Shown one piece after another: positions 8,754 through 19,377 of a stretch of DNA of 41,223 nucleotides. Within the stretch, counting starts at the first letter, position 1, and the number at the start of each line of letters is the position of its first letter. The position numbers were made by a program, and so were the translations under genes. The DNA comes from Phytomonas francai (lineage: Eukaryota > Euglenozoa > Kinetoplastea > Trypanosomatida > Trypanosomatidae). The notes beneath the pieces were generated by a model. That model ran no database searches. It was not told the origin of the DNA and worked only from the letters and a program-made list of their open reading frames with translations. The stretch covers positions 1 to 41,223 of the forward strand of contig MJCC01000011.1 of the NCBI GenBank assembly GCA_001766655.1. The letters run 5' to 3'.

Positions 8754-9047
8754 AAATGACGGATGGTAAATAAGGATTGGGGATAATTCTTAAGACGCTT
8801 AATCTTAAATTAGTAAAGATAATACTTTGGGAAAAAATATATATTGTATGTCGAAATTTTAGCGATTGATATTTAAGTAGATGCTAGCTTGCTATTTTCA
8901 AATTTACCTCCCCTCTCATTTATTCCTTCATGTTGATCATTATATATATATATATATATATATATATAGGTATATTATTTTCGGGGATTTCCAGTTAATT
9001 GACTTTATATTTCTATTAGGAAAATATATATATCTGAAAATTTCCTC
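8754..9047 (+). other. Intergenic region upstream of RPN5
   Basis: AT-rich spacer of 294 bases. It contains a TA microsatellite (8939-8968) and a T-rich stretch ending in ATTAG, whose AG at 9018-9019 lies 28 nt before the RPN5 start. No gene is seen. Confidence 0.5.
8939..8968. repeat. (TA)n microsatellite upstream of RPN5
   Basis: About 30 bases of alternating A and T, ending 79 bases before the RPN5 start codon and followed directly by GG. Confidence 0.9.
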
Positions 9048-10475
9048 ATGGCTAATACTGAAGAATGGAAAGGAGCACGATTTAAAGAGGCGGAGGACTA
9101 TTCCCAAGAGACTAACGCACTTTTGGAAAGAATCAATGCGACTACTATACCGGACCTTTTGAAAAACTCCAATAAAACTGTTGATGAGCTTGTCGACGAA
9201 ATATTGGTGTTGGAGAAGAAATGTCGCCTTGGGGAGGATGTTGCCTCCACACGAAGGCTTGCAGTTGAGGCGCTGCGCATACACCGTGTCCAGAAGGATG
9301 TGGGAAAGATGCTAACTTTACTGGATACACTGATGAAAAGGCGTGCTCAAACGAAGCAGGTGCAAGTCGCCATGATTGCTGAGAGCGCTGTGGTCCTCCA
9401 CGATGGTTCTCTCGAACCCGACAAGGAAGAGGATGTCCTCGAACGACTAGCACATGTTACCGATAACAAAATACATGTCGAGCTAGACCATGCCCGTTTC
9501 ACCGTTGAGCTCGCAAAACGCCACGAGGCACGCGGTCTCAAGCGTTCCGCGTGCGACATGCTCTCAGCTCTGCACGTTGAGACGATTACGAATATGCCAC
9601 GTCTCGAAAAACTGGAGGCACTCAACCGGCAGATTCGCCTTTGCCTGGAGCTAGAAGATTATGAGCACACCCCTCTCGTTTCTCGAAAGATTAATTATAC
9701 TGCGCTACGTCGGGAGGAGGCCATGCAGCAGAAGTTGGCTTACTTTTCACTTATGCGTCAGTACTATGCGAAGAAAGGTTCTTATTTTAATTTAGGACGT
9801 TGCTGGTATGAAACGTACCTCACTTTTACCGACACCAAACAGAAACTGGAAGCCCTAAGTAATATGGTGGTGCACTACCTCATTTCGGAGCATTCTACTG
9901 TAAAGGAAATTGAAGATATGGCGGAATGCACAGCATTTTCGCCCGCTACGAAGATGCAAGACAGGGTGACTGCTCTTTCAGAAATATCCAAAACACTCAA
10001 AAGCAATTTGGAGGACTTACCAAATTTGTATTTTCTCCTTAAGCAGTTCAACAGTATTGACGTGATCAGGGATAGAATTCAAAAAGAAGTGGATGAGATA
10101 TGCGCCACGCACTCAGAACTGAAAGACTACCCGGAGCGCCAAGAATTGCTCCTCAATCGATGCAGCGAGCATGATCTGATGGTTATCTCGCGTTTCTATA
10201 CTCGCATTCCCCTCTTACGGCTTTCAGAGTTGGTTGGGCTTTCGCAGTCGCATACCGAGTCGTTTATTATGTCTATGGTATCTAGCAAGACGCTATACGC
10301 CAAGATAGACCGCGTGGATGGACTTGTGGTGTTTGAACCACCTCAAAACACAATTGAGGTAATGGCGTCCTGGAATGCGGCGGTGGAGCGCAGTGTTGCC
10401 CTTCTAGACAAGGCGTCACATCTCATAACCAAGGAACGAATGTTGCACAATTTACCCCAATATTCAGCGAGTTAG
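9048..10475 (+). CDS. RPN5: 26S proteasome regulatory subunit Rpn5 (PSMD12 family)
   Basis: The 475 residues match the usual size of Rpn5 (PSMD12), a non-ATPase subunit of the 19S lid. The N-terminal two thirds are helical repeats, with the family pattern RLCLELEDYEHTPLVSRKIN (about residues 195-214; in human, RLxLDAEDYVRAQLISRKIN). The C-terminal third holds the PCI/winged-helix part: EHDLMVISRFYTRIPLLRLS, then LVGLS, then KTLYAKIDRVDGLVVFEPP, and the final helix with LLDKASHLITKERMLHNL, which corresponds to the human HLIAKEEMIHNLQ. The lid carries out deubiquitination-coupled substrate entry, and the C-terminal helix joins the lid helical bundle. The ATG at 9048 follows an AG at 9018-9019. 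Nothing looks broken. Confidence 0.95.
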   Translation: MANTEEWKGARFKEAEDYSQETNALLERINATTIPDLLKNSNKTVDELVDEILVLEKKCRLGEDVASTRRLAVEALRIHRVQKDVGKMLTLLDTLMKRRAQTKQVQVAMIAESAVVLHDGSLEPDKEEDVLERLAHVTDNKIHVELDHARFTVELAKRHEARGLKRSACDMLSALHVETITNMPRLEKLEALNRQIRLCLELEDYEHTPLVSRKINYTALRREEAMQQKLAYFSLMRQYYAKKGSYFNLGRCWYETYLTFTDTKQKLEALSNMVVHYLISEHSTVKEIEDMAECTAFSPATKMQDRVTALSEISKTLKSNLEDLPNLYFLLKQFNSIDVIRDRIQKEVDEICATHSELKDYPERQELLLNRCSEHDLMVISRFYTRIPLLRLSELVGLSQSHTESFIMSMVSSKTLYAKIDRVDGLVVFEPPQNTIEVMASWNAAVERSVALLDKASHLITKERMLHNLPQYSAS

Positions 10476-11062
10476 TTCCTCTGGCCAGAGAAAGGACTTG
10501 TCAAGACTTGTTTCTTTTTTTTTTTTAAACCTCATTTTAAACTCGTAGGATCACTTTTCCAAAAATGGAAAGTTGGAATACCATAGGGTATGCATAACAT
10601 TCACGAATGGCTATGAAGGGTTTTATATTGAGGTAAAGGAACCATGCAAGTTTCTCATTTTTTTGTATGAAGTGTGTGTGCATTAGCATTACGTGGGATT
10701 CTGGAGTAGTTTAGCTGTATAAATTGCTACTAATATTAATTCATCTTTATTTGTCATATATCAAGGATATTGAGCATTAAAGGATAGGCCTATATACGTT
10801 ATAAAAAAAAAAAACGAATCATAGGCTGAACTTGATTGCGATCTCACATCAGCATATGCTTTTAAACATACAGTGCCCTCTAAGACACTTGGCATCTGGT
10901 AAACTCTCTTCGACGCATCTGATTTTTTTAAAGTTTGTAAATCTTTTTCTGGAAATTGTATTTTACTTTCAGTATCTTATCCGTTAATAAGACCATTAAG
11001 GGTTAATAAATCTCAACCAGTGCGATTAAAAGTTCTTTTTTTTTCTTTTGTATCTAAGAGCT
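10476..11062 (+). other. Intergenic region, RPN5 to CCCH gene
   Basis: AT-rich spacer with homopolymer T (about 10512-10527) and A (about 10803-10814) runs. The right end has a T/C tract (11033-11049) and an AG at 11057-11058. No gene or RNA gene is seen. Confidence 0.5.
11033..11058 (+). promoter_or_regulatory. Trans-splice acceptor of the CCCH gene
   Basis: A 17-base T/C tract is followed by GTATCTAAG with AG at 11057-11058. The ATG comes at 11063, so the 5' leader after the spliced leader would be only about 4 nt. This settles the start codon. Confidence 0.65.
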
Positions 11063-12484
11063 ATGACAGGTGTGGTGGTCATTCCAGAATCCTTTCCTGC
11101 ATCATTTTATGATGCATCAGCCAACATTTGCGAGAATGCAAGTAATATTACCACCGGCAGCGATGAGGGCTCCACCAATAAGAAAGAGGAAAAGTGGATA
11201 TGGGTTTTGGACCCCCTAACACGTAAGCTGCGCGTGCCTCTGCATTTGCTGGCCCCTACTGAAGCCACCGTCACGGGTGGAACGGTGCCCTCGCTCTGCA
11301 TTGCGTACCTTGAGAGGCGCTGCCGTCATCCTTGGTGCCGCCAAGCTCATGTGCACCCGGCCGCAATTCAGCAGCTTCGCTTTGAGGCCCTCAATGCGCC
11401 AACATGCTGCCACTTTCACAATGATCCTCACGATATTTCAAAGCTTACCAACCGCTTTAAGTATGTTCGAATTGTAAATAATGGATCGTGTACCAACAGT
11501 GAGCCAATCCCGTCCGATCGTGTTGCTTCGACAGTTGGGTTACTACGTTATCTTGTTCATAATGTGCCTCCTAGCAGCTCAAGCGATGAGGCGCTAGAAT
11601 CCGAAGATAAGGGTGCTATTTTAAATATACCAGCAAAATCGGTTTGTCGTCTCCACCTTGCTCACCGCTGCCGCTACTTGGAGGACTGCAATAATATCCA
11701 CATCTGCCGAGAATCCGAAGCTCATCTGCAGCTCTCTCCCCATGTCTATACGACACTCAGCAACATTAATTCCTCCACTCGGACTGTGGTGCTTACAGAA
11801 ACTTGCTACTCGGTTAGCATGCTAGCGGCGGGTGACGTGAGTGATGCGGAGTTCGATGCACTTTGCGATGCTCACAAAAGTAAACCCAATTCCTTTAGCC
11901 ATCTTCCATCATGGAATGTTACCGAAGTGGGTTCCATGGCTCCTGAGAAAGGTGCTTCCGGTAGCTGTCCTTCCAAAAGTCCTTTAAATCACCCGTCCTC
12001 CAACACGCTTTCTCCGTTATCGGACTGTTGGAAGAGCTTTTCCTTGGCCCCTGGCGTGATGCCCGGGGTGGGTCACAACCCCGCCACGGCGACCCCCTAC
12101 CCCTTCCCCAGTTCCCACCTTCGCGTCTACGACGTTCGCCCTAAGCACGCCCCAGGGAGGAATCCCGATCGTCGCGACTGTGCGACGCCGACCGGGCGGG
12201 GCCGGCACAGGGAAACCCCGCCGGGGGGGGGCTCGGCCCTGTGTGGGGACTCCTTTGCCAGGCACGACGACCACCCCACCCTGCAGCGTCGGGGGGGCGT
12301 GGGGGGGGGGTCGGCGATGCCGATCCACGCGGGCACGCTGCCACACTTCAGCAGCAGCACCGAGGGCAGCGTTAGCATCGTCTCCAGTACGGTTCAGACC
12401 CCGATAAAGGGGGAGGCGCATAGGGGGTTTCTCCTATCCACCAGTTTCGCCGGCGCGAACACCAATGGGAAAGAGGAGGGTTAG
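11063..12484 (+). CDS. CCCH-type zinc-finger protein with two fingers
   Basis: A protein of 473 residues with two CCCH fingers. Finger 1 is C79-x7-C87-x4-C92-x3-H96 and finger 2 is C195-x7-C203-x5-C209-x3-H213. Both have the basic R-x-C-R centre typical of trypanosomatid ZC3H proteins, which bind mRNA and control stability or translation. Between and after the fingers lie Ser-rich, probably disordered regions. From about residue 330 the DNA becomes very GC-rich with G runs of 9, 7 and 10 inside the reading frame, coding Gly/Pro/Arg-rich sequence. The frame then returns to ordinary composition and ends with NTNGKEEG. A TTG codon at 11048 keeps the frame open upstream, but the ATG at 11063 right after the AG acceptor is the likely start. 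The family is clear; the specific orthologue is not. Confidence 0.8.
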   Translation: MTGVVVIPESFPASFYDASANICENASNITTGSDEGSTNKKEEKWIWVLDPLTRKLRVPLHLLAPTEATVTGGTVPSLCIAYLERRCRHPWCRQAHVHPAAIQQLRFEALNAPTCCHFHNDPHDISKLTNRFKYVRIVNNGSCTNSEPIPSDRVASTVGLLRYLVHNVPPSSSSDEALESEDKGAILNIPAKSVCRLHLAHRCRYLEDCNNIHICRESEAHLQLSPHVYTTLSNINSSTRTVVLTETCYSVSMLAAGDVSDAEFDALCDAHKSKPNSFSHLPSWNVTEVGSMAPEKGASGSCPSKSPLNHPSSNTLSPLSDCWKSFSLAPGVMPGVGHNPATATPYPFPSSHLRVYDVRPKHAPGRNPDRRDCATPTGRGRHRETPPGGGSALCGDSFARHDDHPTLQRRGGVGGGSAMPIHAGTLPHFSSSTEGSVSIVSSTVQTPIKGEAHRGFLLSTSFAGANTNGKEEG

Positions 12485-12931
12485 CGTATCGGAAAATGAT
12501 TGAAATCGAATTAAGTTCTTCCTTTCTTATTTTGATTTTTATTCCCCAAAAAGGTATAAAAAAAGAGTAATAACCGGGCAATCGCATTATTCGTCTTTTT
12601 TTAAACCTGTTAATTGTAGTGTGCAATATGCACATTACATATATGCATCTTTATATAGGTATAGGTATATATGTACATTTGTCCGCCTACATATTCTTCA
12701 CAATAGGCTCAGTAATGGAAAGGAAAATCACAATTTGAGTTTTATAAGTCGTGTAAACAATGACGGGAAATACGTTGTTTCCATGGGGAAAAGTTGTCAT
12801 TTTCGTTGTATCTTTCTCTTCAAACGGGGCCTTCTTGTTTACGAAGGTAGTTTGACTTTGATACAGCAATTTTGCTTGTAGTAAGGCTCATTAAAATCTT
12901 GAATAGGAATGAAAAAATTGAAAGGTATCCA

Positions 12932-12972
12932 TCTATCTATCCATATATATATCTATATCTATATATTTATAT
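12932..12972. repeat. CTAT/TA simple-sequence tract
   Basis: Imperfect CATCTATC and ATATCTAT units run into a TA-rich stretch inside the long gap. Confidence 0.7.
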
Positions 12973-13101
12973 GTATGCACGAAAATCCAACCGTGATAAA
13001 ATATATGTTTTTGCGTTATTGACTACTATGTCAGCTGAATAAATTTTCCTTATTTTTTTTTTTTGCAAGTGTTAATCTCGTTAAAATATATGATCTATTA
13101 A

Positions 13102-13142
13102 ATATATATATATATATATATAGATAGATAGATAGATAGATA
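13102..13142. repeat. Compound (TA)n-(GATA)n microsatellite
   Basis: A TA run at 13102-13122 is followed directly by about five GATA units to 13142. Confidence 0.9.
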
Positions 13143-15770
13143 TGTAACGGGAAGTTTCTCTTCAATGATTATTTTGGGATGTATTTAGTGCCTTTGCTCA
13201 GAGAAGGTAAACACGTGTTCTTCAAGAAAGTTCATTTACCAAAAGTCAGGACATAAATATGCGGTTGAACGTGAATTTTTTCTATTTTATCATATAAGTA
13301 CGTAAACAGTGGTTAGAATGAAGTGCAATTTTGAAGTTTTAAAACGAATTCCTGAATGAAACTGAAGAAAAGGGAAAATCACAACCAGCCATTCATTATG
13401 CTCTAAACGAAATATACAGAGAAAGAATCTGATTTTTTGAAAAATTAAAGGAGTACCTTTTTCCATATGATGCTTCTTCATTGGAAACATAATACGTCGA
13501 ATAAGATGACTGCATACTTTCCTTTTTTTAAAATTTCATGATTTTTTTGGCTTAATCTCAAACAAGGGTAGTTCTTCCCTGAATGGAGTTGCTGGGCCCT
13601 ACGTGTTTTTTTTTGTTTGAAATTTTTTTTGTGAAAGCTTCGTATTTTCCTGTTGTATAATTACAACAAGTCTGATTTCATTTTAATTTCATTGCTGTAT
13701 CATAGTATCGAAATATTGCGTTAAGGGTGTGATTTCTCGAAACGTTTGAGTACTAGTTAAATATGGGGAAAAAATGGTGAAGTTCAAAATGTGATTACTT
13801 AATTAAACACACCGAGTCTAGGTAAAGTATGAAGTCCTTCGTGTGTATATATAATTCATGGTTGTTGGTTGCCAGATGTATCAATCATTAGACTGACATG
13901 TGTCGACAGTAGGAAAGTGCGGAGCATCGTATTTTAATTTTAGTAATCAATAGAACAGCTGAAATAGCAGCATGACATCTCAGAACAGCAATGCACAATT
14001 CGCCCTCTGAGTATTTCCTTGTAAAAATCCTGTTTCTGATTTTTGTGGATATTTTCGTTTTGTAGGGAATCGCAGCGCTAAATCAACGAGGCCCTCGAAA
14101 AAGTAAATGCGTATAGTTTCTTCACTCTATTTAATGCACTCTGAGGTTTAAAAAAAGTACGGTCGTTTTATCGAGCATGTGTGCTTTTGTATTTTCACTT
14201 TGAAATTGACATGCGTCTGCTCTTTTCATGTTCAATTTATTCAATAAGCATTTTACTCAAGGGGATAGGTTGTAGACCCTAAGGTTAAAATCTACAGGGG
14301 GTCTAGAGGGAAAAGCAAGCAGAAAGAATATTTCTTAGAAGGGCCACGTTGAGATTGCTAAACAAGTATCTTTTTCGATATTGTACATGGTTCCTGCGAA
14401 TTCAGTATTTGCCTTATTGGTGTTGGGGCATTGTGTGTGTTTCTCTACACCTTCGAATCGATAATTTTTATCCAACTATTAAATGTTGAATTTCAATTTA
14501 TTTTTTCTTTTTTATTACTATTTTTTTCCCTTTATATTAATTTTACGGCATCGATATTTGCAACTTTTTCTTTTGCTTTAAGGGTTTGCTATATTCACTA
14601 ACTTTATCTCACTGATGTGTAGTTTTTAAATATGTCATATAGCAAAAAGGTGGTACGCTTTTGATTCTTTAACACACACTGTTATCTTATTTATGGGAAT
14701 CGTTTAAATCCATATAATATGCGACAGCAGAAAGAAATAATTCAACAACGATGAATTATTTTCGAACCTTGTCTATGTTATTCAGTTAAGGTGCTCTTAT
14801 AATTTATTATCAAGTTATATAATAAATATGTATTTTCCTGGTGTTCTTTATTGTGTTTATATATTTTGCTTTATATTAACATATACAACATTACTGATTC
14901 GGCGAAATCAAGCATAGGGAAAGATGAACTAAAGTTCATAAATTGGGAATTGTTTTTTCTAGAAGTAATAATTTCGCTTCAATACCCCTCTGCTCTTTTT
15001 TTTTTTGGTGAATAGCGACACTTTTACCAATGAGTTTATTATTAGCAGTGGGTAAACTGTTCCAGAGTTGTCAGACTTCCTCAAAAAATCGGAAATAGAT
15101 GAAATCAATTGGAAATAAAAAAATCCCCCCCTTTTTTTTCGATGCATTTGAGAATGAGCCACACTAGGCGTTGGGTGGAACTTATTCTGGTGCCAATAGT
15201 GGGATGAATTTTCCCTTTAGAAAATGTTGTACACTATATTATATCTTTATTATTACTATTGCATCAGTGTCTTTTTTTGGGATTTTTTTTATCGAACCAG
15301 AAGAACAAAATAGAGTGCATTGCCATTAGAATTTACATTACTATGGTACATGTGCTAAATTATTGAAATCAAATTCAAATTGTGCATCCTTGAATTGCTT
15401 GTTTTATTCGAACTTTCAAAATAAATCCGTATAAATTGAATAAGCTACAATGTATCTTTGTATATATAACTAATAATTTCCCATTTGCTAGATTATTTTT
15501 GTGTGTTAGTCTCTTATTCATACGTGAATTCCGGTGATTTCATGTGTGTGGAACAAATAGTATATTGCACTAATAAAATTCTCCTGCTCAACTATATATG
15601 TGTATATAGATTTGACTTCATAGAAGGTTATGATGCAGCGTTTTAAAATATTCTAACCAATACATCTATTTATTTATTAAATAGGAATACTTATACACAA
15701 AATAGAAGCTCTAAGGCTGTAGTTTTTGATTGCAGCAGAAAAAGAGCTATCGAAAGCAAGCCCTGTAAGT

Positions 15771-18700
15771 ATGCGACATAGTCCACATTTCTCTTTAGAA
15801 CAATCATTTCCAAATATAGAATCGAAAGCGTCATATTCGAATAAAATAAAACAAGATAGGGAAACCATAGGAGAAAGCATTTCTAAAGTTAAAAAACCCT
15901 TTAATGCCTCAGAAGTTTCATCAACTGGACGCATCTCTTCTTTATTTAACGAGTATACCCTCAAAATAGGGAATTCTCCCCTCACAGAAGAAGAGCATCA
16001 AATGAGTTCTTCAAGGGGTGCCCAAGGATTCTTTCGGAATCGTACTCCCCAGTCTCACGACGCGCACAAAGAGAGGCTGCATTACCCAATTTGTACCGAT
16101 AATGGCAAGCTCATTTCATCACATACCACATGCGATACAAACAAAAAGCATCATGTAAAGCTGCAGCCAAAAAGAAGACCTTTAGAACCTGCAAAGCAAC
16201 CAAATTCTTGTCTTCCTGAAAGTGTTCTGGATGAAATATCTGAAATTGATTTACCTTTAGAGTGCTTGGATTCGTCCTTGCTCCCTTCTGAGGCATCATT
16301 TTTCTCGGTACCACAAACTTTAATGGAGCCTGTTCACTATTCGGTGGGTTTGGATAACAAAAGCTTCAATTTCGACGACCCAGATTACGACATTAAATCA
16401 TCAGGGGAGGGCAGAAAAGTCAAGGAACATAGCAAGCTGCAAAATCAGGTTGGTACGACACCTGTGGGTATGGGGAAAGCACCACTTCCTACGCGGGGCA
16501 AACAACAACTAAAAGTTCACACGCGGCCGAAGCTGCCGGCGTCTTATCAAGAATGGGTTGAGGGCGTTATGGAGATCGCTACACACGTATGGATGCCGCT
16601 TGGACTTTTTGCTTTTCAGTTGACTGATTCAGAGTCTCCCTTGAATGCTGCCAAAGGAACTATAGGGGAGCCGACAAAGACAGTCCACGATTCCGAAAAT
16701 GATGGAGGGTTTGCGCACTGTCTCTGGGATTTCTATTCCCACGCGATGCACGAAGAGACCCGTGCCTATACGAAGATCACGTGGATTTCTAACGGTCTAT
16801 GGCGTCTGCTTTTCAATACCGTTTTGTATTGCCTTTCTCTCCATGATCTGCATCAAGGCGCCGTTAATGACACAGACCCTGATTCCGAGGTGGGCGCGCA
16901 CGAGGTAGGGTGTGCCTCTGGTACGTCGGGCCAACGTCAGCCCCCCTCTTTAGTGCCCGCGCCACTGTCCTGGACCAAGACTACGCCGTCACGTCCCCGT
17001 TCAGACAATCCCATAAGGCCGAGAGAGGATTTGAGTTGGCAGCGGGAACAAGATCCTACTCTGTCGTGTGGATTGCCTTTCGTGAACGATAAGCTCCCCA
17101 ATGATGTGGCAAAAGTTCAACTGCCATCAACGCAGGATCGTTGCCCTGATGGCGTTATTCATGATTCGCTGAAAGCATCTGATTTAAACGCCCTCAGTAG
17201 TTCTTATGCTGAACGTTTGCGTGTTCCGTTGTCTGTCCTGGATTGGTGTTTACTCATCCGTTGTCTTGCGCAAATGGGGTACACACGGGATCAATTTTAC
17301 GTTCAAACTCCCACACAGGCATCACCAGACGAGCTACTGCTCGCTATGCTCTGGTTGACAAAACAATATCAACTTATTTCTGTGGTAGAATATGTCGAAA
17401 TGAACCGGCGGTTTCCTTTTCTCCTTCGCTACCATGCCACGAAGAACGATAATGAGGATACCCCTTTGCTTGATACAGCATCCTCTATGAGTCAAGAGCG
17501 GCTGCTATTTTCCTTTTCCAAGTCTGCAGTGTGGCCACCGGAGAGCTTTGACGAAAGTGCCACCATTGCCCACCGCCTGCGCCAAATTGAAAGAATACTT
17601 GGTGCGGAGGGGTTTGAAAGACGTACCACTTCTTCGGTAGCTCATCAAAGGCAACATCGTGTGGAAGGAGTGAGCAAGGTCATCCTTCGAAGAGTACTTG
17701 CAGCGCAGAATTTGATACAGATGTCTTTAAATCGCTTGAAGAACGCTCTCCAACAGCGCAACGAGCAGGTTTCTGTCTTGGGTCCGCACAGTTATCTGGA
17801 TGCTCAGTTATGCACCTACGAACATCACAACCTTTACGTGAGGATCGTTGAGGGGCTTTATCACTTGCTAGCGATGGAAAAACGGGTTCTCCAGCGTAGC
17901 AGAAGCTTGTGTGCGGCGGGTCTGTTGGTGTCTTTTCTAATAACGCAACGAGGTATTCCTACTCATACCTCTGACTTGGATGTCATAGAGTCATTAGAGG
18001 GGGACGCCGTGTCATGGCTTGCTGATGAACTTGATACTGGCCAAAGTAGGCTCAAGGAGCATGACAAAATAAAAATGTCTCCCTCCGTGCGGCGTTCTGA
18101 GGCTGTAAGGAGAGGCCAAATGCGTTACACTGCATCGTGCCAAGCTTGTGGTGTAGACGGAGAAGGCTGTCGAGATACGGAGATGCTAAGCCATACAATT
18201 TCACAGTTCCGTGCAGCACGTCTCAAGGAGCACCTTAGCAATCTGTGGAAGCTTGTGGTACGAAGGACACAAATTAATACTTCCCCGGGGATTTCTCCAT
18301 CCAATAGTTTGTACCCTGATGACTCAACAGTTTGGTTATCTGATGAGGCGAGAGAAAGGATTGGTTTTCATGTAAATCATCATATTGATCGCCATTACTC
18401 CCTTCACGCTGCGCTCGCGGCAGAATTACTCATTCTTCAGTGCCAACATGAAGAGCAAATTCGAAATCGGCAGGGTATAAACACACCTGGTGTTCCGCAC
18501 CGAAGAGGAAACAAAATTTCAGCCTTGCCGTTTAATACCTCTGGGATCTCTTTAGATGTACCATTATTCTTCACTACTACGATATCCACACCGCCCACTG
18601 ACTTGAGTGGAGAGGCCGTTTCAATATCCAAAGGTAAGCCACTGGGTGAGTGTGATATTCAGTTACTTGAGATTGGTTGCCCAACGCCAGGTTCGACGAC

Positions 18701-18863
18701 CTCAGCCACCGTCGAATTTGAGCGCATATCACAAATTCTTGGGGAAATAAATCAGGAATCTGAAAGGCAACGCGATGAACGGATTGCTTATTCCCGGGAG
18801 TCTATCAATCAGCTTCGCCGGGATTTCAACTTACGATTGCTCACAAAGGTCGATCAGGGTTAA
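15771..18863 (+). CDS. TEDC1-like protein (tubulin epsilon and delta complex protein 1)
   Basis: A protein of 1030 residues. The first 260 residues are polar and probably disordered. The middle has features of the TEDC1 family, which works with TEDC2 and delta/epsilon tubulin to keep centriole triplet microtubules stable: NGLWRLLFNTVLYCL (341-355; human TEDC1 has ALWQLLFRVL), then LDWCLLIRCLAQMGY (about 490-504), then SPDELLLAMLWLTKQ (about 518-532; human has SRELLLALSWLLA). Long helices follow, with an Arg/His-rich conserved block around 640-720. The C-terminal region (about 980-1022) is a predicted coiled coil (QILGEINQESERQRDERIAY). The protein is more than twice the human length, the excess lying in low-complexity inserts. 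Trypanosomatids have delta and epsilon tubulin, so a partner is expected. The frame is open upstream at a TTG, but the first ATG is 15771, 37 nt after the AG at 15733-15734. The call rests on remembered similarity only. Confidence 0.5.
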   Translation: MRHSPHFSLEQSFPNIESKASYSNKIKQDRETIGESISKVKKPFNASEVSSTGRISSLFNEYTLKIGNSPLTEEEHQMSSSRGAQGFFRNRTPQSHDAHKERLHYPICTDNGKLISSHTTCDTNKKHHVKLQPKRRPLEPAKQPNSCLPESVLDEISEIDLPLECLDSSLLPSEASFFSVPQTLMEPVHYSVGLDNKSFNFDDPDYDIKSSGEGRKVKEHSKLQNQVGTTPVGMGKAPLPTRGKQQLKVHTRPKLPASYQEWVEGVMEIATHVWMPLGLFAFQLTDSESPLNAAKGTIGEPTKTVHDSENDGGFAHCLWDFYSHAMHEETRAYTKITWISNGLWRLLFNTVLYCLSLHDLHQGAVNDTDPDSEVGAHEVGCASGTSGQRQPPSLVPAPLSWTKTTPSRPRSDNPIRPREDLSWQREQDPTLSCGLPFVNDKLPNDVAKVQLPSTQDRCPDGVIHDSLKASDLNALSSSYAERLRVPLSVLDWCLLIRCLAQMGYTRDQFYVQTPTQASPDELLLAMLWLTKQYQLISVVEYVEMNRRFPFLLRYHATKNDNEDTPLLDTASSMSQERLLFSFSKSAVWPPESFDESATIAHRLRQIERILGAEGFERRTTSSVAHQRQHRVEGVSKVILRRVLAAQNLIQMSLNRLKNALQQRNEQVSVLGPHSYLDAQLCTYEHHNLYVRIVEGLYHLLAMEKRVLQRSRSLCAAGLLVSFLITQRGIPTHTSDLDVIESLEGDAVSWLADELDTGQSRLKEHDKIKMSPSVRRSEAVRRGQMRYTASCQACGVDGEGCRDTEMLSHTISQFRAARLKEHLSNLWKLVVRRTQINTSPGISPSNSLYPDDSTVWLSDEARERIGFHVNHHIDRHYSLHAALAAELLILQCQHEEQIRNRQGINTPGVPHRRGNKISALPFNTSGISLDVPLFFTTTISTPPTDLSGEAVSISKGKPLGECDIQLLEIGCPTPGSTTSATVEFERISQILGEINQESERQRDERIAYSRESINQLRRDFNLRLLTKVDQG

Positions 18864-19377
18864 GACGCATGTGTGGATTTCTTCATCTGCTATTCAGATT
18901 CTATGGAATTATTAGATCCTAAGTAATGACAAAAGGCTACATATATATTTAATAAACCGTAGCAACAAATGGAACTTTAAATAGATAGTTCTCATTATCA
19001 CCATTGTGCACGGTGTGCAACTAAACTTATTGAGAGGTGATTGCTGTTCTTTCAATGCCTACTCTTTTCCTTTTTTCCCGTTTCCGCCACCACCAGGGTG
19101 TCCTCTAAATGAGATTCCAGCCCCAAAGAGAACTGTTTTATTATAGTTACAGTACTAAGGGGCTATTGAACAAAACGTAAAAGTTACGACGGCGTGTGTT
19201 TCTGTATTATTCGTTAAATACGTTGCGCTGCTTCATAAATATAATTAAGTGCTGCTCTGTGAAAGTCATAGTAGGGAAACTTATCTCTTATTTTGTCAGC
19301 AATTAGTCTGTTCTAGATGAGGCTATCATCGCTCATGCAGCCATGGATCGACAAAAAGGGTTGAGGTAACTTTCGAT
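18864..19377 (+). other. Intergenic region after the TEDC1-like gene
   Basis: AT-rich with a short pyrimidine patch at about 19062-19083. A candidate acceptor (CTTATTTTGTCAG, AG at 19298-19299) precedes two very short upstream frames (ATG at 19317, 15 codons; ATG at 19343, 8 codons) before the ATG at 19378. Confidence 0.4.

Larger units (their letters stand above)
12485..15770 (+). other. Long intergenic region without a recognisable gene
   Basis: This 3.3 kb AT-rich gap holds microsatellites (listed separately), T and A runs, and only short frames. The frame at 12621-12881 is open for 86 codons, but its first third comes from TA-type simple sequence. I looked for tRNA B-box sequences, a spliced-leader exon and long hairpins and found none. 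The right end has TAGTTTTTGATTGCAG with AG at 15733-15734, a usable acceptor for the next gene. Compared with gaps of 0.2-0.6 kb to its left, the length suggests a lost gene, a long UTR or untested non-coding RNA. Confidence 0.45.

Noticed and set aside
12621..12881. 86-codon + strand frame after the CCCH gene
   Set aside because: Its start is TA-type simple sequence (Tyr/Ile/Arg repeats), there is no acceptor, and the rest is not recognisable.
12485..15770. tRNA, spliced-leader or snRNA gene in the long gap
   Set aside because: I found no GGTTCGA-type B box with a matching A box and no spliced-leader exon. The isolated TCGAACC near 15292 has no tRNA arms around it.
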